Positions 54,382-62,596 are shown, numbered from the stretch's first letter. The stretch is DNA of 64,000 bases from Cytophagales bacterium (GCA_013298215.1 JAAFKE010000008.1:1-64000); one strand, 5' to 3'. Notes: generated by a model not told the origin, from the letters alone. Program-made: numbers and translations.

Positions 54382-55619
54382 CAATGAAAAAAGAAAAAAA
54401 ACGCAGCAGACGGAGTTTTATCCGCAAAAGCGTACTCGCATATGTGGCGGGAGTTTCGGGTATTGAGGTCGTTTTGGGCAACGGCGCGCCCCCACAATAC
54501 GCCACATTGCCCACCGACAACGCTCTCGACGGCAAGCACCAAGACCTGCTGATACTGAGCGACAAACCATGGGTAGTAGAAACGCCAGCGCATTTGCTCG
54601 ACGACGACGTGACTCCGTTCGAGAAGATGTTTGTGCGGAACAACGGGATCGTTCCCGAGCAAAAAATAGACGAAAACACCTGGACGCTCACCATCGGGGG
54701 CGAGTCGGCAAAGACCAAAAAAACCTATACTATTCAAGACCTTAAAGCCAAATTTGAGGTCTATACCTACCAGTTGGTGCTCGAATGCGGCGGCAATGGC
54801 AGGTCGGGCTTTGTGCCGCAAGGAGCTGGCAACCAGTGGGATCAGGGAGGTGTGAGCTGCGCCGAATGGACGGGCGTGAGGCTCAAAGACGTGCTGGCCG
54901 ACGTGGGGCTAACTGATAATGCCGTTTACGTTGGCTACTACGGCCAAGACCTGCACCCCAGCCGAGACCCCGCCAAGGCTGCCATCTCGCGGGGTGTGCC
55001 CATCAAAAAGGCGTTGGAAGACGAAACCTTGTTGGCCTGGCAAATGAACGGCCAACCCATGCCACTGCAGCATGGTTTCCCGCTGCGCTTGGTGGTGGGC
55101 GGGTGGCCAGCGTCGGTGTCGGGCAAATGGCTGCACACCATACTGGTGAGAGATAAAGAACACGACGGCACCAAAATGGACGGCCACAGCTACCGGATGC
55201 CACGTCTGCCGATTATGCCCGGTCAAAAACTAAGCGAAACGCCCGACAACTTTAAGATTATTGAGTCTATGCCAGTGAAATCGTTGATTACCTTCCCGAA
55301 AACGGGTTTTGTGGCCGACACCGCCGCACCCGTGCGCCTGCGCGGCCACGCTTGGGCGGGCGATCTGGAGGTTGCGGAGGTGCATATTTCAACCGATTTT
55401 GGTGCGACTTGGCAAAAATGCGCATTGAACCCGCCCAAAAACAGGCTATCGTGGCAACGGTGGGAAACCACGGTGAGTTTTGCCCAGAAGGGCTACTACG
55501 AAGTTTGGGTGCGGGCCACCGACCAAAACGGCGTGGCTCAACCCATGGTCATTCCAGCTTGGAACCCTGGCGGGTATTTGAACAACTCCTGCCACCGCAT
55601 AGCCCTTAAAATAGCTTGA
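54378..55619 (+). CDS. Tat-exported sulfite-oxidase-like molybdoenzyme
   Basis: A 413-residue protein with a twin-arginine signal (SRRSFIRKS at 10-18). The oxidoreductase molybdopterin-binding domain has the Mo-ligand cysteine in LVLECGGNGRSGF (Cys137), VSCAEWTGVRLKDVL and PLRLVVGGWPASVSGKWL. The C-terminal Mo-co dimerisation domain runs from about residue 300 (RLRGHAWAGDLEVAEVHIS). It should oxidise sulfite to sulfate in the periplasm. The start may be ATG 54378 (overlapping the nuclease-fusion stop) or ATG 54384. The next gene carries a haem-c domain, the expected electron acceptor. Confidence 0.92.
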   Translation: MTMKKEKKRSRRSFIRKSVLAYVAGVSGIEVVLGNGAPPQYATLPTDNALDGKHQDLLILSDKPWVVETPAHLLDDDVTPFEKMFVRNNGIVPEQKIDENTWTLTIGGESAKTKKTYTIQDLKAKFEVYTYQLVLECGGNGRSGFVPQGAGNQWDQGGVSCAEWTGVRLKDVLADVGLTDNAVYVGYYGQDLHPSRDPAKAAISRGVPIKKALEDETLLAWQMNGQPMPLQHGFPLRLVVGGWPASVSGKWLHTILVRDKEHDGTKMDGHSYRMPRLPIMPGQKLSETPDNFKIIESMPVKSLITFPKTGFVADTAAPVRLRGHAWAGDLEVAEVHISTDFGATWQKCALNPPKNRLSWQRWETTVSFAQKGYYEVWVRATDQNGVAQPMVIPAWNPGGYLNNSCHRIALKIA

Positions 55620-55625
55620 CGAAAG

Positions 55626-56771
55626 ATGAAAAAGAACGTTTCTACGGTTAGGTTGCTGGCTTTGTCGCTGAGTTTTTTGCTTTTTACGGCGGCGATTCGG
55701 CAAAATGCGGGTCTTGAACCAACCGCCGAAAACCAGCGCACAAAAAACGATTCGACTGATGCCGAGACGGGTCTGGCGCTGGATAAAGATCTGGTGCTCG
55801 TCAAGGCGCATTGCACGGGGTGTCACTCGGCCAAAATGATTACGCAAATACGCCTCAAACGCGACGAGTGGCAGGAACGAATCCGTTGGATGCAACGCAA
55901 CCACAAACTTTGGGACTTGGGCGAGTCGGAAAAACCAGTGCTGGCTTACTTAGAAAAACACTACTCGCCCGATAAAACGGCCTACTCGCGGCGCGAAGCA
56001 CTGCGAAATATAAAGTGGCACCGCCTCGAAAACCCCGCCTACGGTTCTTTTTTTAGGTCGTTCGACGGCACCAAAATATACTACGAAGAAACAGGACAAG
56101 GCAAGCCTATTGTGTTGCTGCACGGTTTTGTGGTCAATGCCACCATGTGGAAACTAAGCACCCGCCAGCAATTGGCCGAGGCAGGATACCGCGTAATTGT
56201 GCCAGATTTGCGCGGGAATGGGTATTCTGACAAACCTCAGAACGAAAAAATGTATGCCAACGACGCAGAAATAAAAGACGTACAAGCGTTGATGCGACAC
56301 CTGAAAATTGGGCAGTACGACCTGATGGGTTACTCGCGTGGGGCCATTTTGGCAGTTAGACTAACGGCCATAGACCCCGCCGTGCAGAAAACAATTTTGG
56401 GCGGAATGGGCGAGGGTTTTACCAACAAAAATTGGGACAAACGGCGGGCGATGTACGAAGTTTTTGCGGGCAAGGCCAACAAATATCCCCAGTTGAAAGG
56501 CACACTGGCATACGCCAAATCTGTGAACGCCGATACGCTGGCGATGCAATACCTGCAAAAACACCAGCCCTCTACCCCACCAACTGAACTAACAAAGCTC
56601 AAAAAGCCCGTGTTGGTCATTTCGGGAGACACTGATTTTGACAACGGCAGTGCTGAGAAATTGTCGGCCATGATCCCAAAATCTCGGTGCGTGCGCGTAC
56701 CCGGCAACCACAACAGCACGGTTGCCTCGGCGGCATTTGCGCGCGAGGTCATTGCTTTTTTGAACCAATAA
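55626..56771 (+). CDS. haem-c domain fused to alpha/beta hydrolase
   Basis: A 381-residue exported protein in one uninterrupted frame. After a signal segment (MKKNVSTVRLLALSLSFLLF), residues ~50-115 hold one haem-c site CTGCH (63-67), followed by SAKMITQIRLKRDEW, which resembles the SorB cytochrome subunit of sulfite dehydrogenases. Residues ~140-381 are a complete alpha/beta hydrolase: HGFVVNATMW oxyanion region, nucleophile Ser237 in GYSRG, Asp335 in ISGDTD and His362 in PGNHN. It starts 6 bp after the molybdoenzyme gene, so the cytochrome half is its likely electron acceptor. The job of the hydrolase half is unknown. Confidence 0.85.
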   Translation: MKKNVSTVRLLALSLSFLLFTAAIRQNAGLEPTAENQRTKNDSTDAETGLALDKDLVLVKAHCTGCHSAKMITQIRLKRDEWQERIRWMQRNHKLWDLGESEKPVLAYLEKHYSPDKTAYSRREALRNIKWHRLENPAYGSFFRSFDGTKIYYEETGQGKPIVLLHGFVVNATMWKLSTRQQLAEAGYRVIVPDLRGNGYSDKPQNEKMYANDAEIKDVQALMRHLKIGQYDLMGYSRGAILAVRLTAIDPAVQKTILGGMGEGFTNKNWDKRRAMYEVFAGKANKYPQLKGTLAYAKSVNADTLAMQYLQKHQPSTPPTELTKLKKPVLVISGDTDFDNGSAEKLSAMIPKSRCVRVPGNHNSTVASAAFAREVIAFLNQ

Positions 56772-56823
56772 GTTTGCGAATGCTATTAATATGACTCAGC
56801 AATAAAATCAACAAACCCACAAT

Positions 56824-58002
56824 ATGCTCCCTCAACCAATTGAACAAATTAAAAATATTAGAACCCAAAACCGCGTATGCGAAGTAGCCTGGTTTGATGA
56901 CCTTTGCGGCGGCGACACCGAGTTTTTGGGCAACTTAGACCCCGAACGCCGCAGCAATTACGCGCACTGCACCGATATTTTATTGACCGCCGACCGCCTC
57001 GGCTACAAAAATATTCTGCTGCCGACCTCCTACATGGTTGGGCAAGAGGTGCTTACATTTGCGGGCGCGGCGGGCGCGCAAACCCAACAGATTAACCTAC
57101 TGGCGGCCATTCGCACGGGCGAGATTCATCCGCCCATGTTGGCAAGGCACATTGCCACGCTCGACCATATTTTGAAGGGCCGCCTGACGATCAACATCAT
57201 AAACTCCGACCTGCCAGGCACCAAAGAAGACCACCAGATGCGCTACAAACGCTGCGAGGAAGTGATCGAGATTTTGAAACAGGGCTGGACGCAAGACCGC
57301 GTGGTGTTCGACGGCGAAATTTATAAGGGCATCGACCTGCCCGCCGCCCCCGTGAAACCCTACCAGCAAAACGGCGGCCCGTTGCTGTATTTTGGGGGCA
57401 TTTCGCCTGGTTCTAAGGAGGTTTGCGCCAAGCACTGCGACGTTTTTTTGATGTGGCCCGAACCCGAGGCCAGCATCTATGCCACCATGCAAGACCTGGC
57501 CGAACGCGCCGATAAGCACGGACGCACCCTCGATTTTGGGTTTCGGGCGCACGTGATTGTTCGCAAAACCGAAGACGAAGCCCGCCAGTACGCAAAACGA
57601 TTGATGTCGAAGTTTGACCTCCAGCAAGCCGAAGCCATCAAACACCGCGCCCAAGACTCGCGATCGGAAGGGGTGCTGCGGCAAGACGAATTTAGAAAAC
57701 AAGCCGACGCCGACGACTACATAGAGCCGCACCTGTGGGGGGGCATAGGCAGGGCGCGGTCGGGCTGCGGGGCGGCCATTGTGGGCAATCCCGAACAGGT
57801 ACTCGAAAAATTAGACCGCTACATGGACATGGGTATTCGGTCGTTTATACTGTCGGGCTACCCGCTCAAAGACGAGTGTGAACACTTCGCAGAACTGGTG
57901 CTGCCCCACCTGCCCAACGCGCGGCTGTCGGAACTGCAAGGCCGAACGCCCAAAACCGAGCCAGTTACGCCGCTCACCACTGGCAGTTTGGCGTACAGTT
58001 AG
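56824..58002 (+). CDS. SsuD-like FMNH2-dependent monooxygenase
   Basis: A 392-residue luciferase-like monooxygenase of the alkanesulfonate type. Key segments: VCEVAWFDDLCGGD, NILLPTSYMVGQEVLTFAGA, HPPMLARHIATLDHILKGRL, INIINSDLPGTKEDHQMRYK and RARSGCGAAIVGNPEQV. Such enzymes cleave C-S bonds of sulfonates (or similar substrates) and release sulfite. The two genes upstream could oxidise that sulfite. The flavin reductase and SsuABC transporter are not in the window. Confidence 0.88.
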   Translation: MLPQPIEQIKNIRTQNRVCEVAWFDDLCGGDTEFLGNLDPERRSNYAHCTDILLTADRLGYKNILLPTSYMVGQEVLTFAGAAGAQTQQINLLAAIRTGEIHPPMLARHIATLDHILKGRLTINIINSDLPGTKEDHQMRYKRCEEVIEILKQGWTQDRVVFDGEIYKGIDLPAAPVKPYQQNGGPLLYFGGISPGSKEVCAKHCDVFLMWPEPEASIYATMQDLAERADKHGRTLDFGFRAHVIVRKTEDEARQYAKRLMSKFDLQQAEAIKHRAQDSRSEGVLRQDEFRKQADADDYIEPHLWGGIGRARSGCGAAIVGNPEQVLEKLDRYMDMGIRSFILSGYPLKDECEHFAELVLPHLPNARLSELQGRTPKTEPVTPLTTGSLAYS

Positions 58003-58043
58003 TTCCCGAAAACACCCAAAACTACTGTCTTTTCAATCAAAGT

Positions 58044-59150
58044 ATGCTGCAAGAATGGCTCAACATCCAGATTTTTGAAAACAAAATAGTTGATCTATGC
58101 TGGTTTATAGGCGTGATTATCAGTGGCTTGCTGGTGCGTCGCTTTTTGTCGATGCTCCTGAGCCGATGGATATTTAAGTTCATCGACCAGGACGTGGAGA
58201 ACGTACCCGTTTCGGAGTTTACCCGCCTCATGCTCAAACCTTTTGAGTTCATCATCGCGTTGGGATCAGTCTATCTGGCAGTGCATAACCTCAAAATACC
58301 GCGTTCATTGGCGTTGGCTCCCGCCACTGAATTTGGCTTTTTGATGGTCGTTCAGCGCGGCTACCTCGCGGCTTTTTTGGTGGCCATCACTTTTCTGGGT
58401 GTTAGGTTCATCAAGTTTGTGGGGCTCATTCTGAGGGCAAGGGCCTTGGCCACAGCGTCGAAGTTAGACGACCAACTGGTGCCATTTATCAAAGACTTGC
58501 TCATTGTACTGTGGGTGACGGCCATGTTTTTTGCGGCCTTGGGGCGCGTCTTTGAGGTAAACGTCCTGACGCTAATCACAAGTTTGGGTATTGGTGGACT
58601 GGCGGTGGCCTTGGCCGCCCGCGAAACGCTCGAAAACTTGTTCGCATCTTTTGCCATTATATTCGACCAGCCTTTTGTGGTGGGCGATGCCATCGTCCAC
58701 GGCACGACATCGGGCGAGGTCGAAAAAATCGGTTTCAGAAGTGTGCGCATCCGAACCGATGAGGGCAGCTTGGTGAACATCCCGAACCGCCTCGTCATTG
58801 CCCAAGCCGTTGATAACCAGAGCGAACGGGACAAAAAAAGGGTTAAAACAACGCTGAGGTTCTCGACCGCCACCACAATGGCACAGATGAAGGATTTTTG
58901 CGCCGCGCTTTCAACGGCAATTAATGCCCACGAATTGGCATCGACCGACCCAGAAAACGTTCGCTTCGATGCCTTCGGCGATCAATCGTTGGATGTAGCG
59001 ATACTTTACTTTATCCACACATCTGAAATGAAAGAATACAACCAGCTCAAACAAATTATAAATTTTGAAACGCTCGAACTCACCGCACGGTTCAAACTGC
59101 AATGGCTACGGCCCGAGCAAGTTGTCTCGCTGGGAGCAGACCCAAAATAG
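58044..59150 (+). CDS. MscS-family mechanosensitive channel
   Basis: A 368-residue protein with N-terminal helices (KIVDLCWFIGVIISGLLV and others). The pore-lining helix and beta-domain of MscS follow: TSLGIGGLAVALAARETLEN, IIFDQPFVVGDAI and VRIRTDEGSLVNIPNRLV. The C-terminal alpha/beta domain is complete. It lies 41 bp after the monooxygenase gene on the same strand but has no functional tie to it that I can see. Confidence 0.92.
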   Translation: MLQEWLNIQIFENKIVDLCWFIGVIISGLLVRRFLSMLLSRWIFKFIDQDVENVPVSEFTRLMLKPFEFIIALGSVYLAVHNLKIPRSLALAPATEFGFLMVVQRGYLAAFLVAITFLGVRFIKFVGLILRARALATASKLDDQLVPFIKDLLIVLWVTAMFFAALGRVFEVNVLTLITSLGIGGLAVALAARETLENLFASFAIIFDQPFVVGDAIVHGTTSGEVEKIGFRSVRIRTDEGSLVNIPNRLVIAQAVDNQSERDKKRVKTTLRFSTATTMAQMKDFCAALSTAINAHELASTDPENVRFDAFGDQSLDVAILYFIHTSEMKEYNQLKQIINFETLELTARFKLQWLRPEQVVSLGADPK

Positions 59151-59238
59151 CAGATTCAAAACACTGCGCTTTGGCATAAAAGTTGCAGTTATTTGGGGGT
59201 TGGGGGCAATTATAAAAAAACACTTAAACTAACAAACA

Positions 59239-60327
59239 TTGCGTAACAAATTACTATTTATTTTACCGCTCATCGGACAACATATTTTGGCCCAAGAATT
59301 TGTAGTAAAAACAATTTTGTTTACAGAAACGGTAGATAAGAGCTATCACTCTAATATACCATTTGTACAAAACCCATCAGGTGAAAAAAAAAGAATTTCG
59401 GATAAAATCAACGAACAAATAAAGGACAGGTTTATGTTTGACAGTTTTGACCCAAACAAAAACAAGGAGTTTAGGTGGTATGATGTTAATTTTAAAAGCG
59501 AAATAATCACTGACATTCTTTTAATATCATTTAGCGGAGAATATTATGGTGCTTATCCCAATATAGTACATGACAATTTATTTTTTGATTTGAAAACTGG
59601 TAATAAAATTCAAGAGCAAACATTAGACTATCATTTACTATTTTCAAAACAGGGCTATTTCGACTTCTTGGATAAATATTGGACACAGGGTTGTGATAAA
59701 GAATTTAAAGAAGCCAGTAAATGTGCGGACGCAGAACCTTATTGTAGCAAATTTGACATAATTTTTAGGTCAGACAATGACATAACATTAAAAAAGGGGC
59801 TAATTACTTTTTCCCTCATTGACGACTGTTTTCCTCATGTAGCACAGGCTTGTAGTCCTTCATTTGAAATACAAATTCCAATAAAGGACTTAAAACCATA
59901 CTTAAGTTCATTTGGGGTATTTACACTGTTTGAATCAAACTATTTGGCAAAAACATCCTTAGAAAAGTATTTGTTTTTTAAAGACAACCAATCAAAAATC
60001 CCATTTACATATTTTATTCAAGGAAAAATAAACGGAAAATATCGTTTTAATATGGCTTTTGAAATCAATAGAAGCTCGAAAGTAGTAGAGGGTTTCTATT
60101 ACTATCAAAAGAAAAGAATACCAATCCAGTTAAACGGTTTTTATAAAAATAACACAATTTCGGTTACAGAATCTGTTGATGATAGGAAAACTGGACAATT
60201 CAAATTTCAATTAAAAGGTATAGACAAATCAACATATAGTAAGTGGTCAGTTGTTTCGGGTAAGTGGACAGACCCAAACCAACATGACCAAGAAATTGAG
60301 ATTATTGATATTCGTGAGCAAAAATAA
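59239..60327 (+). CDS. secreted protein of unknown function (RsiV/DUF3298-like segment)
   Basis: A 362-residue protein with a TTG start that gives a clean signal peptide (MRNKLLFILPLIGQHILAQ). The segment LLISFSGEYYGAYPNIVHDN followed by FFDLKTGNKI resembles the DUF3298/RsiV-type beta-sheet domain. Several cysteines (CDKEF, KCADAEPYC, DDCFPH, QACSPSF) may form disulfides. Codons are strongly AT-rich compared with the MscS gene before it, which suggests horizontal gain. After its stop comes ACCAACATGGGGCTTGGC, which resembles the 5' half of an attC-like site, so it may be an old cassette gene. Confidence 0.6.
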   Translation: MRNKLLFILPLIGQHILAQEFVVKTILFTETVDKSYHSNIPFVQNPSGEKKRISDKINEQIKDRFMFDSFDPNKNKEFRWYDVNFKSEIITDILLISFSGEYYGAYPNIVHDNLFFDLKTGNKIQEQTLDYHLLFSKQGYFDFLDKYWTQGCDKEFKEASKCADAEPYCSKFDIIFRSDNDITLKKGLITFSLIDDCFPHVAQACSPSFEIQIPIKDLKPYLSSFGVFTLFESNYLAKTSLEKYLFFKDNQSKIPFTYFIQGKINGKYRFNMAFEINRSSKVVEGFYYYQKKRIPIQLNGFYKNNTISVTESVDDRKTGQFKFQLKGIDKSTYSKWSVVSGKWTDPNQHDQEIEIIDIREQK

Positions 60328-60385
60328 CTGCCACCAACATGGGGCTTGGCAAGTGGGGCTGACGGAATAAATCTCAACTTTGAGA

Positions 60386-60472
60386 ATTCTTTTGTACCGC
60401 ACGGGCGACGGTCGGCTGCTGCTGCCGCGTTTTGTTTCGGCTTACGGAAACTTTTTGAACATTGGTAAGTAA
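60386..60472 (+). pseudogene. possible C-terminal gene fragment
   Basis: After an in-frame TAA at 60368-60370, a frame with host-like codons reads YRTGDGRLLLPRFVSAYGNF and ends NIGK-stop at 60470-60472, right where the attC-like repeat begins. It may be the tail of a gene cut by cassette rearrangement. It is short and unassigned, so it could be chance. Confidence 0.25.
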
Positions 60473-60604
60473 CTCAACCGCGCGGGTCGGTACGCCGCAG
60501 CGGGCCCCGATCAGTAATTTATGTCGGCTGACGTTCGGACAGAGGCGTTTCAAATGCCCGCACGGGCGGCCCCGCCACCTGACCACAAGCCCTGTTCGTT
60601 AGGC
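60472..60604 (+). repeat. attC-like site upstream of rpn, containing 115-bp repeat copy 1
   Basis: It begins ACTCAAC (RYYYAAC, 60472-60478) and ends GTTAGGC (GTTRRRY, 60598-60604). The inner arms GGTCGGT and ACCTGACC can pair with one unpaired base, as in folded attC sites. The core 60476-60590 is identical to 61594-61708. Confidence 0.55.
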
Positions 60605-60682
60605 ACAATTATAAAACTACCATTTGACAGACAAGACCAACCAAAATATTTGTATCTTTATGACAGACAATTTAATTCGACA

Positions 60683-61585
60683 ATGAACAAAAAACTTATT
60701 CGATTTGACTGGGCGGTAAAAAAATTATTGCGAAACAAAGCCAATTTTGGCGTTTTAGAAGGGTTTTTAAGCGAATTACTCTTTGACGACATCCGTATTG
60801 AGAAAATATTGGAGAGTGAGGGCAACCAAGAAACCGAAGATGATAAGTTTAATCGGGTGGACATTCTGACCCAAAACTCTAAGAACGAGTTAATTATCAT
60901 CGAAATTCAGAATACTTATGAAATAGATTATCGGGCGGCGAACCGCTTCCAAAGAATGGCTTTTGGTGCTTCAAAAGCATTGACAGAAAATTTCAACTTG
61001 GGACAAGAATATATTGAAATCAAAAAAATAATTTCAATCAATATTATTTACTTCGACCTCGGACAAGGACAAGACTACATTTATAAAGGTGGGACGGTTT
61101 TCAAAGGACTCCACCAACACGACACATTAACGCTTTCGTACAAACAACAGACCGCTTTTTCGAAAGAATCTGTCTCTGACATATTTCCTGAATATTACAT
61201 TATCAAAGTCAATAAATTTAATAATATTGCAAAAGACAGTCTGGATGAGTGGATTTATTTTTTAAAAAATAGTGAAGTAAAAGACGAATTCAAAGCAAAG
61301 GGACTACAACAGGCTGGCGAGATTTTAGACATCATGCGACTCAATAAAGATGATCAATATAGTTATAATCGTTATATGGAATACCTAAGTTATAAAGCAA
61401 GTGAAATATTGACTCTAAAATCGGAAGCAGAAGACAAAGTAAGGGAAAATGAAAAGCTAAAAAATCAAACCGAATTTGCTGAAAAATTAATTTTAAAAGG
61501 GTTTGACAATCCGACTATTGTAGAATTGACAGGTTTAACAATAGATGCGATAGAGGAAATACGAAACTTGCTGGCGAAAAAATAA
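60683..61585 (+). CDS. rpn: Rpn-family PD-(D/E)XK nuclease/putative transposase
   Basis: A 300-residue member of the recombination-promoting nuclease family (formerly 'transposase_31'/PDDEXK_2). The start is MNKKLIRFDWAVKKLLRNKA. The catalytic core is RVDILTQNSKNELIIIEIQN (Asp...Glu-x-Gln), then YRAANRFQRMAFGASKAL. The C-terminal part is a coiled coil plus a short helix-turn-helix-like end (DNPTIVELTGLTIDAIEEIR). ATG 60683 is the family start; the longer frame runs back into the repeat. It is AT-rich and flanked by perfect 115-bp direct repeats and by GTTAGGCACA/TGTGCCTAAC inverted ends (60598-60607 and 61587-61596), so it looks like a mobile cassette. Confidence 0.88.
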   Translation: MNKKLIRFDWAVKKLLRNKANFGVLEGFLSELLFDDIRIEKILESEGNQETEDDKFNRVDILTQNSKNELIIIEIQNTYEIDYRAANRFQRMAFGASKALTENFNLGQEYIEIKKIISINIIYFDLGQGQDYIYKGGTVFKGLHQHDTLTLSYKQQTAFSKESVSDIFPEYYIIKVNKFNNIAKDSLDEWIYFLKNSEVKDEFKAKGLQQAGEILDIMRLNKDDQYSYNRYMEYLSYKASEILTLKSEAEDKVRENEKLKNQTEFAEKLILKGFDNPTIVELTGLTIDAIEEIRNLLAKK

Positions 61586-61589
61586 CTGT

Positions 61590-61708
61590 GCCTAACCGCG
61601 CGGGTCGGTACGCCGCAGCGGGCCCCGATCAGTAATTTATGTCGGCTGACGTTCGGACAGAGGCGTTTCAAATGCCCGCACGGGCGGCCCCGCCACCTGA
61701 CCACAAGC
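61590..61708 (+). repeat. attC-like site downstream of rpn, containing 115-bp repeat copy 2
   Basis: It begins with GCCTAAC (61590-61596), the exact complement of the GTTAGGC at the 5' end of the same unit, as expected for an integron cassette's own attC. 61594-61708 is identical to 60476-60590. The closing GTTRRRY is missing after 61708, so this site is truncated or was joined to non-cassette DNA. Confidence 0.55.
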
Positions 61709-61735
61709 TCTTTCCATCGTATAACCCCCCATTTG

Positions 61736-62539
61736 ATGCGTAAATACTTCTTTATCTGCTCGCTCGTGGGCATTTTTGGGGCGTTGCAAGCCCAAAACGT
61801 GCGCCTGCCGGGGCTTATGCCCACCGTTTCGGTGACTTTACCAATCGCCAGAAAGTTGGACTTCAACTTTACCACTTTTTTGGTAGCAAACATCACCAAC
61901 GAACGCGTGAGAGACATAAGCTACCCCGCTCAGGGGCGGCTCATGCTCGTTCAACCCAGCGTTATCTACCGTTTCGGCCCCAACCTAAACGTAGCCGCCA
62001 GCTGGGCCTATATCATCTCAAACCCGCTTACGGCCAACTACGGCAATATCTCTTGCCCGTGGCAGCAGGTCATGTATTCGCACCGGTTGGGCGGCGGCCG
62101 AATGTACCACAGGCTGCGCTTCGAGAGCCTGTTTGCGCAAAAAGCCCGCACAAACGTATGGCCGTTTAGCTCGCGTTTGCGGTATCAGATCGGTTTCACA
62201 ATGCCCATTCAGGGAAACTCGCTCGAAACCAACGAGTTTTACGTAAACGCCAACCACGAATCATTCATCAACACGGGTGGAAAAAACATTACCACTTTCA
62301 GCGAAAACTGGAACTACGCGGGCATTGGCTACACCGTTTCTGAGCGCTCTAAGGTAGAGCTGGGGTTTATGAATATGTCGAGAATCCGCAACGCGGCGTT
62401 CGACAACATGGTTTACAACTCCCTCCAAATTTCGTATTTCGTCAATTTCTTCGCCAGGGCCTCTCCCACCGCCAAGTCGGCGCAACCCGTCTCCAAAAAA
62501 AGCGAAAACATTCATTTTAAAAGCTGGCCGCCCAACTAA
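61736..62539 (+). CDS. DUF2490-type outer-membrane protein
   Basis: A 267-residue secreted protein with signal peptide MRKYFFICSLVGIFGALQAQ. The mature part consists of amphipathic strands (LMLVQPSVIYRFGPNLNVAA, YSHRLGGGRMYHRLRFES, FSSRLRYQIGFTMPIQ, YAGIGYTVSERSKVELGFMN), matching DUF2490 barrels. It ends with a short basic tail (KKSENIHFKSWPPN) after the last strand. ATG 61736 is preferred to the TTG at 61733. It begins right after the truncated attC-like repeat, and its codon use is host-like. Confidence 0.75.
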   Translation: MRKYFFICSLVGIFGALQAQNVRLPGLMPTVSVTLPIARKLDFNFTTFLVANITNERVRDISYPAQGRLMLVQPSVIYRFGPNLNVAASWAYIISNPLTANYGNISCPWQQVMYSHRLGGGRMYHRLRFESLFAQKARTNVWPFSSRLRYQIGFTMPIQGNSLETNEFYVNANHESFINTGGKNITTFSENWNYAGIGYTVSERSKVELGFMNMSRIRNAAFDNMVYNSLQISYFVNFFARASPTAKSAQPVSKKSENIHFKSWPPN

Positions 62540-62562
62540 GGAATGAGTTTTGAATTGTAGAC

Positions 62563-62596
62563 GGGACCCGCAGCGGCGTACCGTACCCGCGCGGTT
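62563..62596 (-). repeat. inverted, degenerate half copy of the attC-like repeat
   Basis: Read on the minus strand it gives AACCGCGCGGGTACGGTACG then CCGCTGCGGGTCCC, matching the first 33 bases of the 115-bp repeat (from 60476) with two substitutions and one extra base. The rest of the repeat is absent. Confidence 0.6.

Noticed and set aside
55626-56771. Possibility that the haem-c/hydrolase protein is an artefact of two merged genes
   Set aside because: The frame is continuous with host-like codons through the junction and has no internal stop or second signal peptide. It is kept as a true fusion pending comparison.
60374-60586. Minus-strand frame over the 115-bp repeat; a near-identical reading recurs at the second copy as part of 61465-61917
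   Set aside because: The matching readings are only a consequence of the perfect direct repeat. The frames cross attC-like sequence and the rpn gene and show no known domain.
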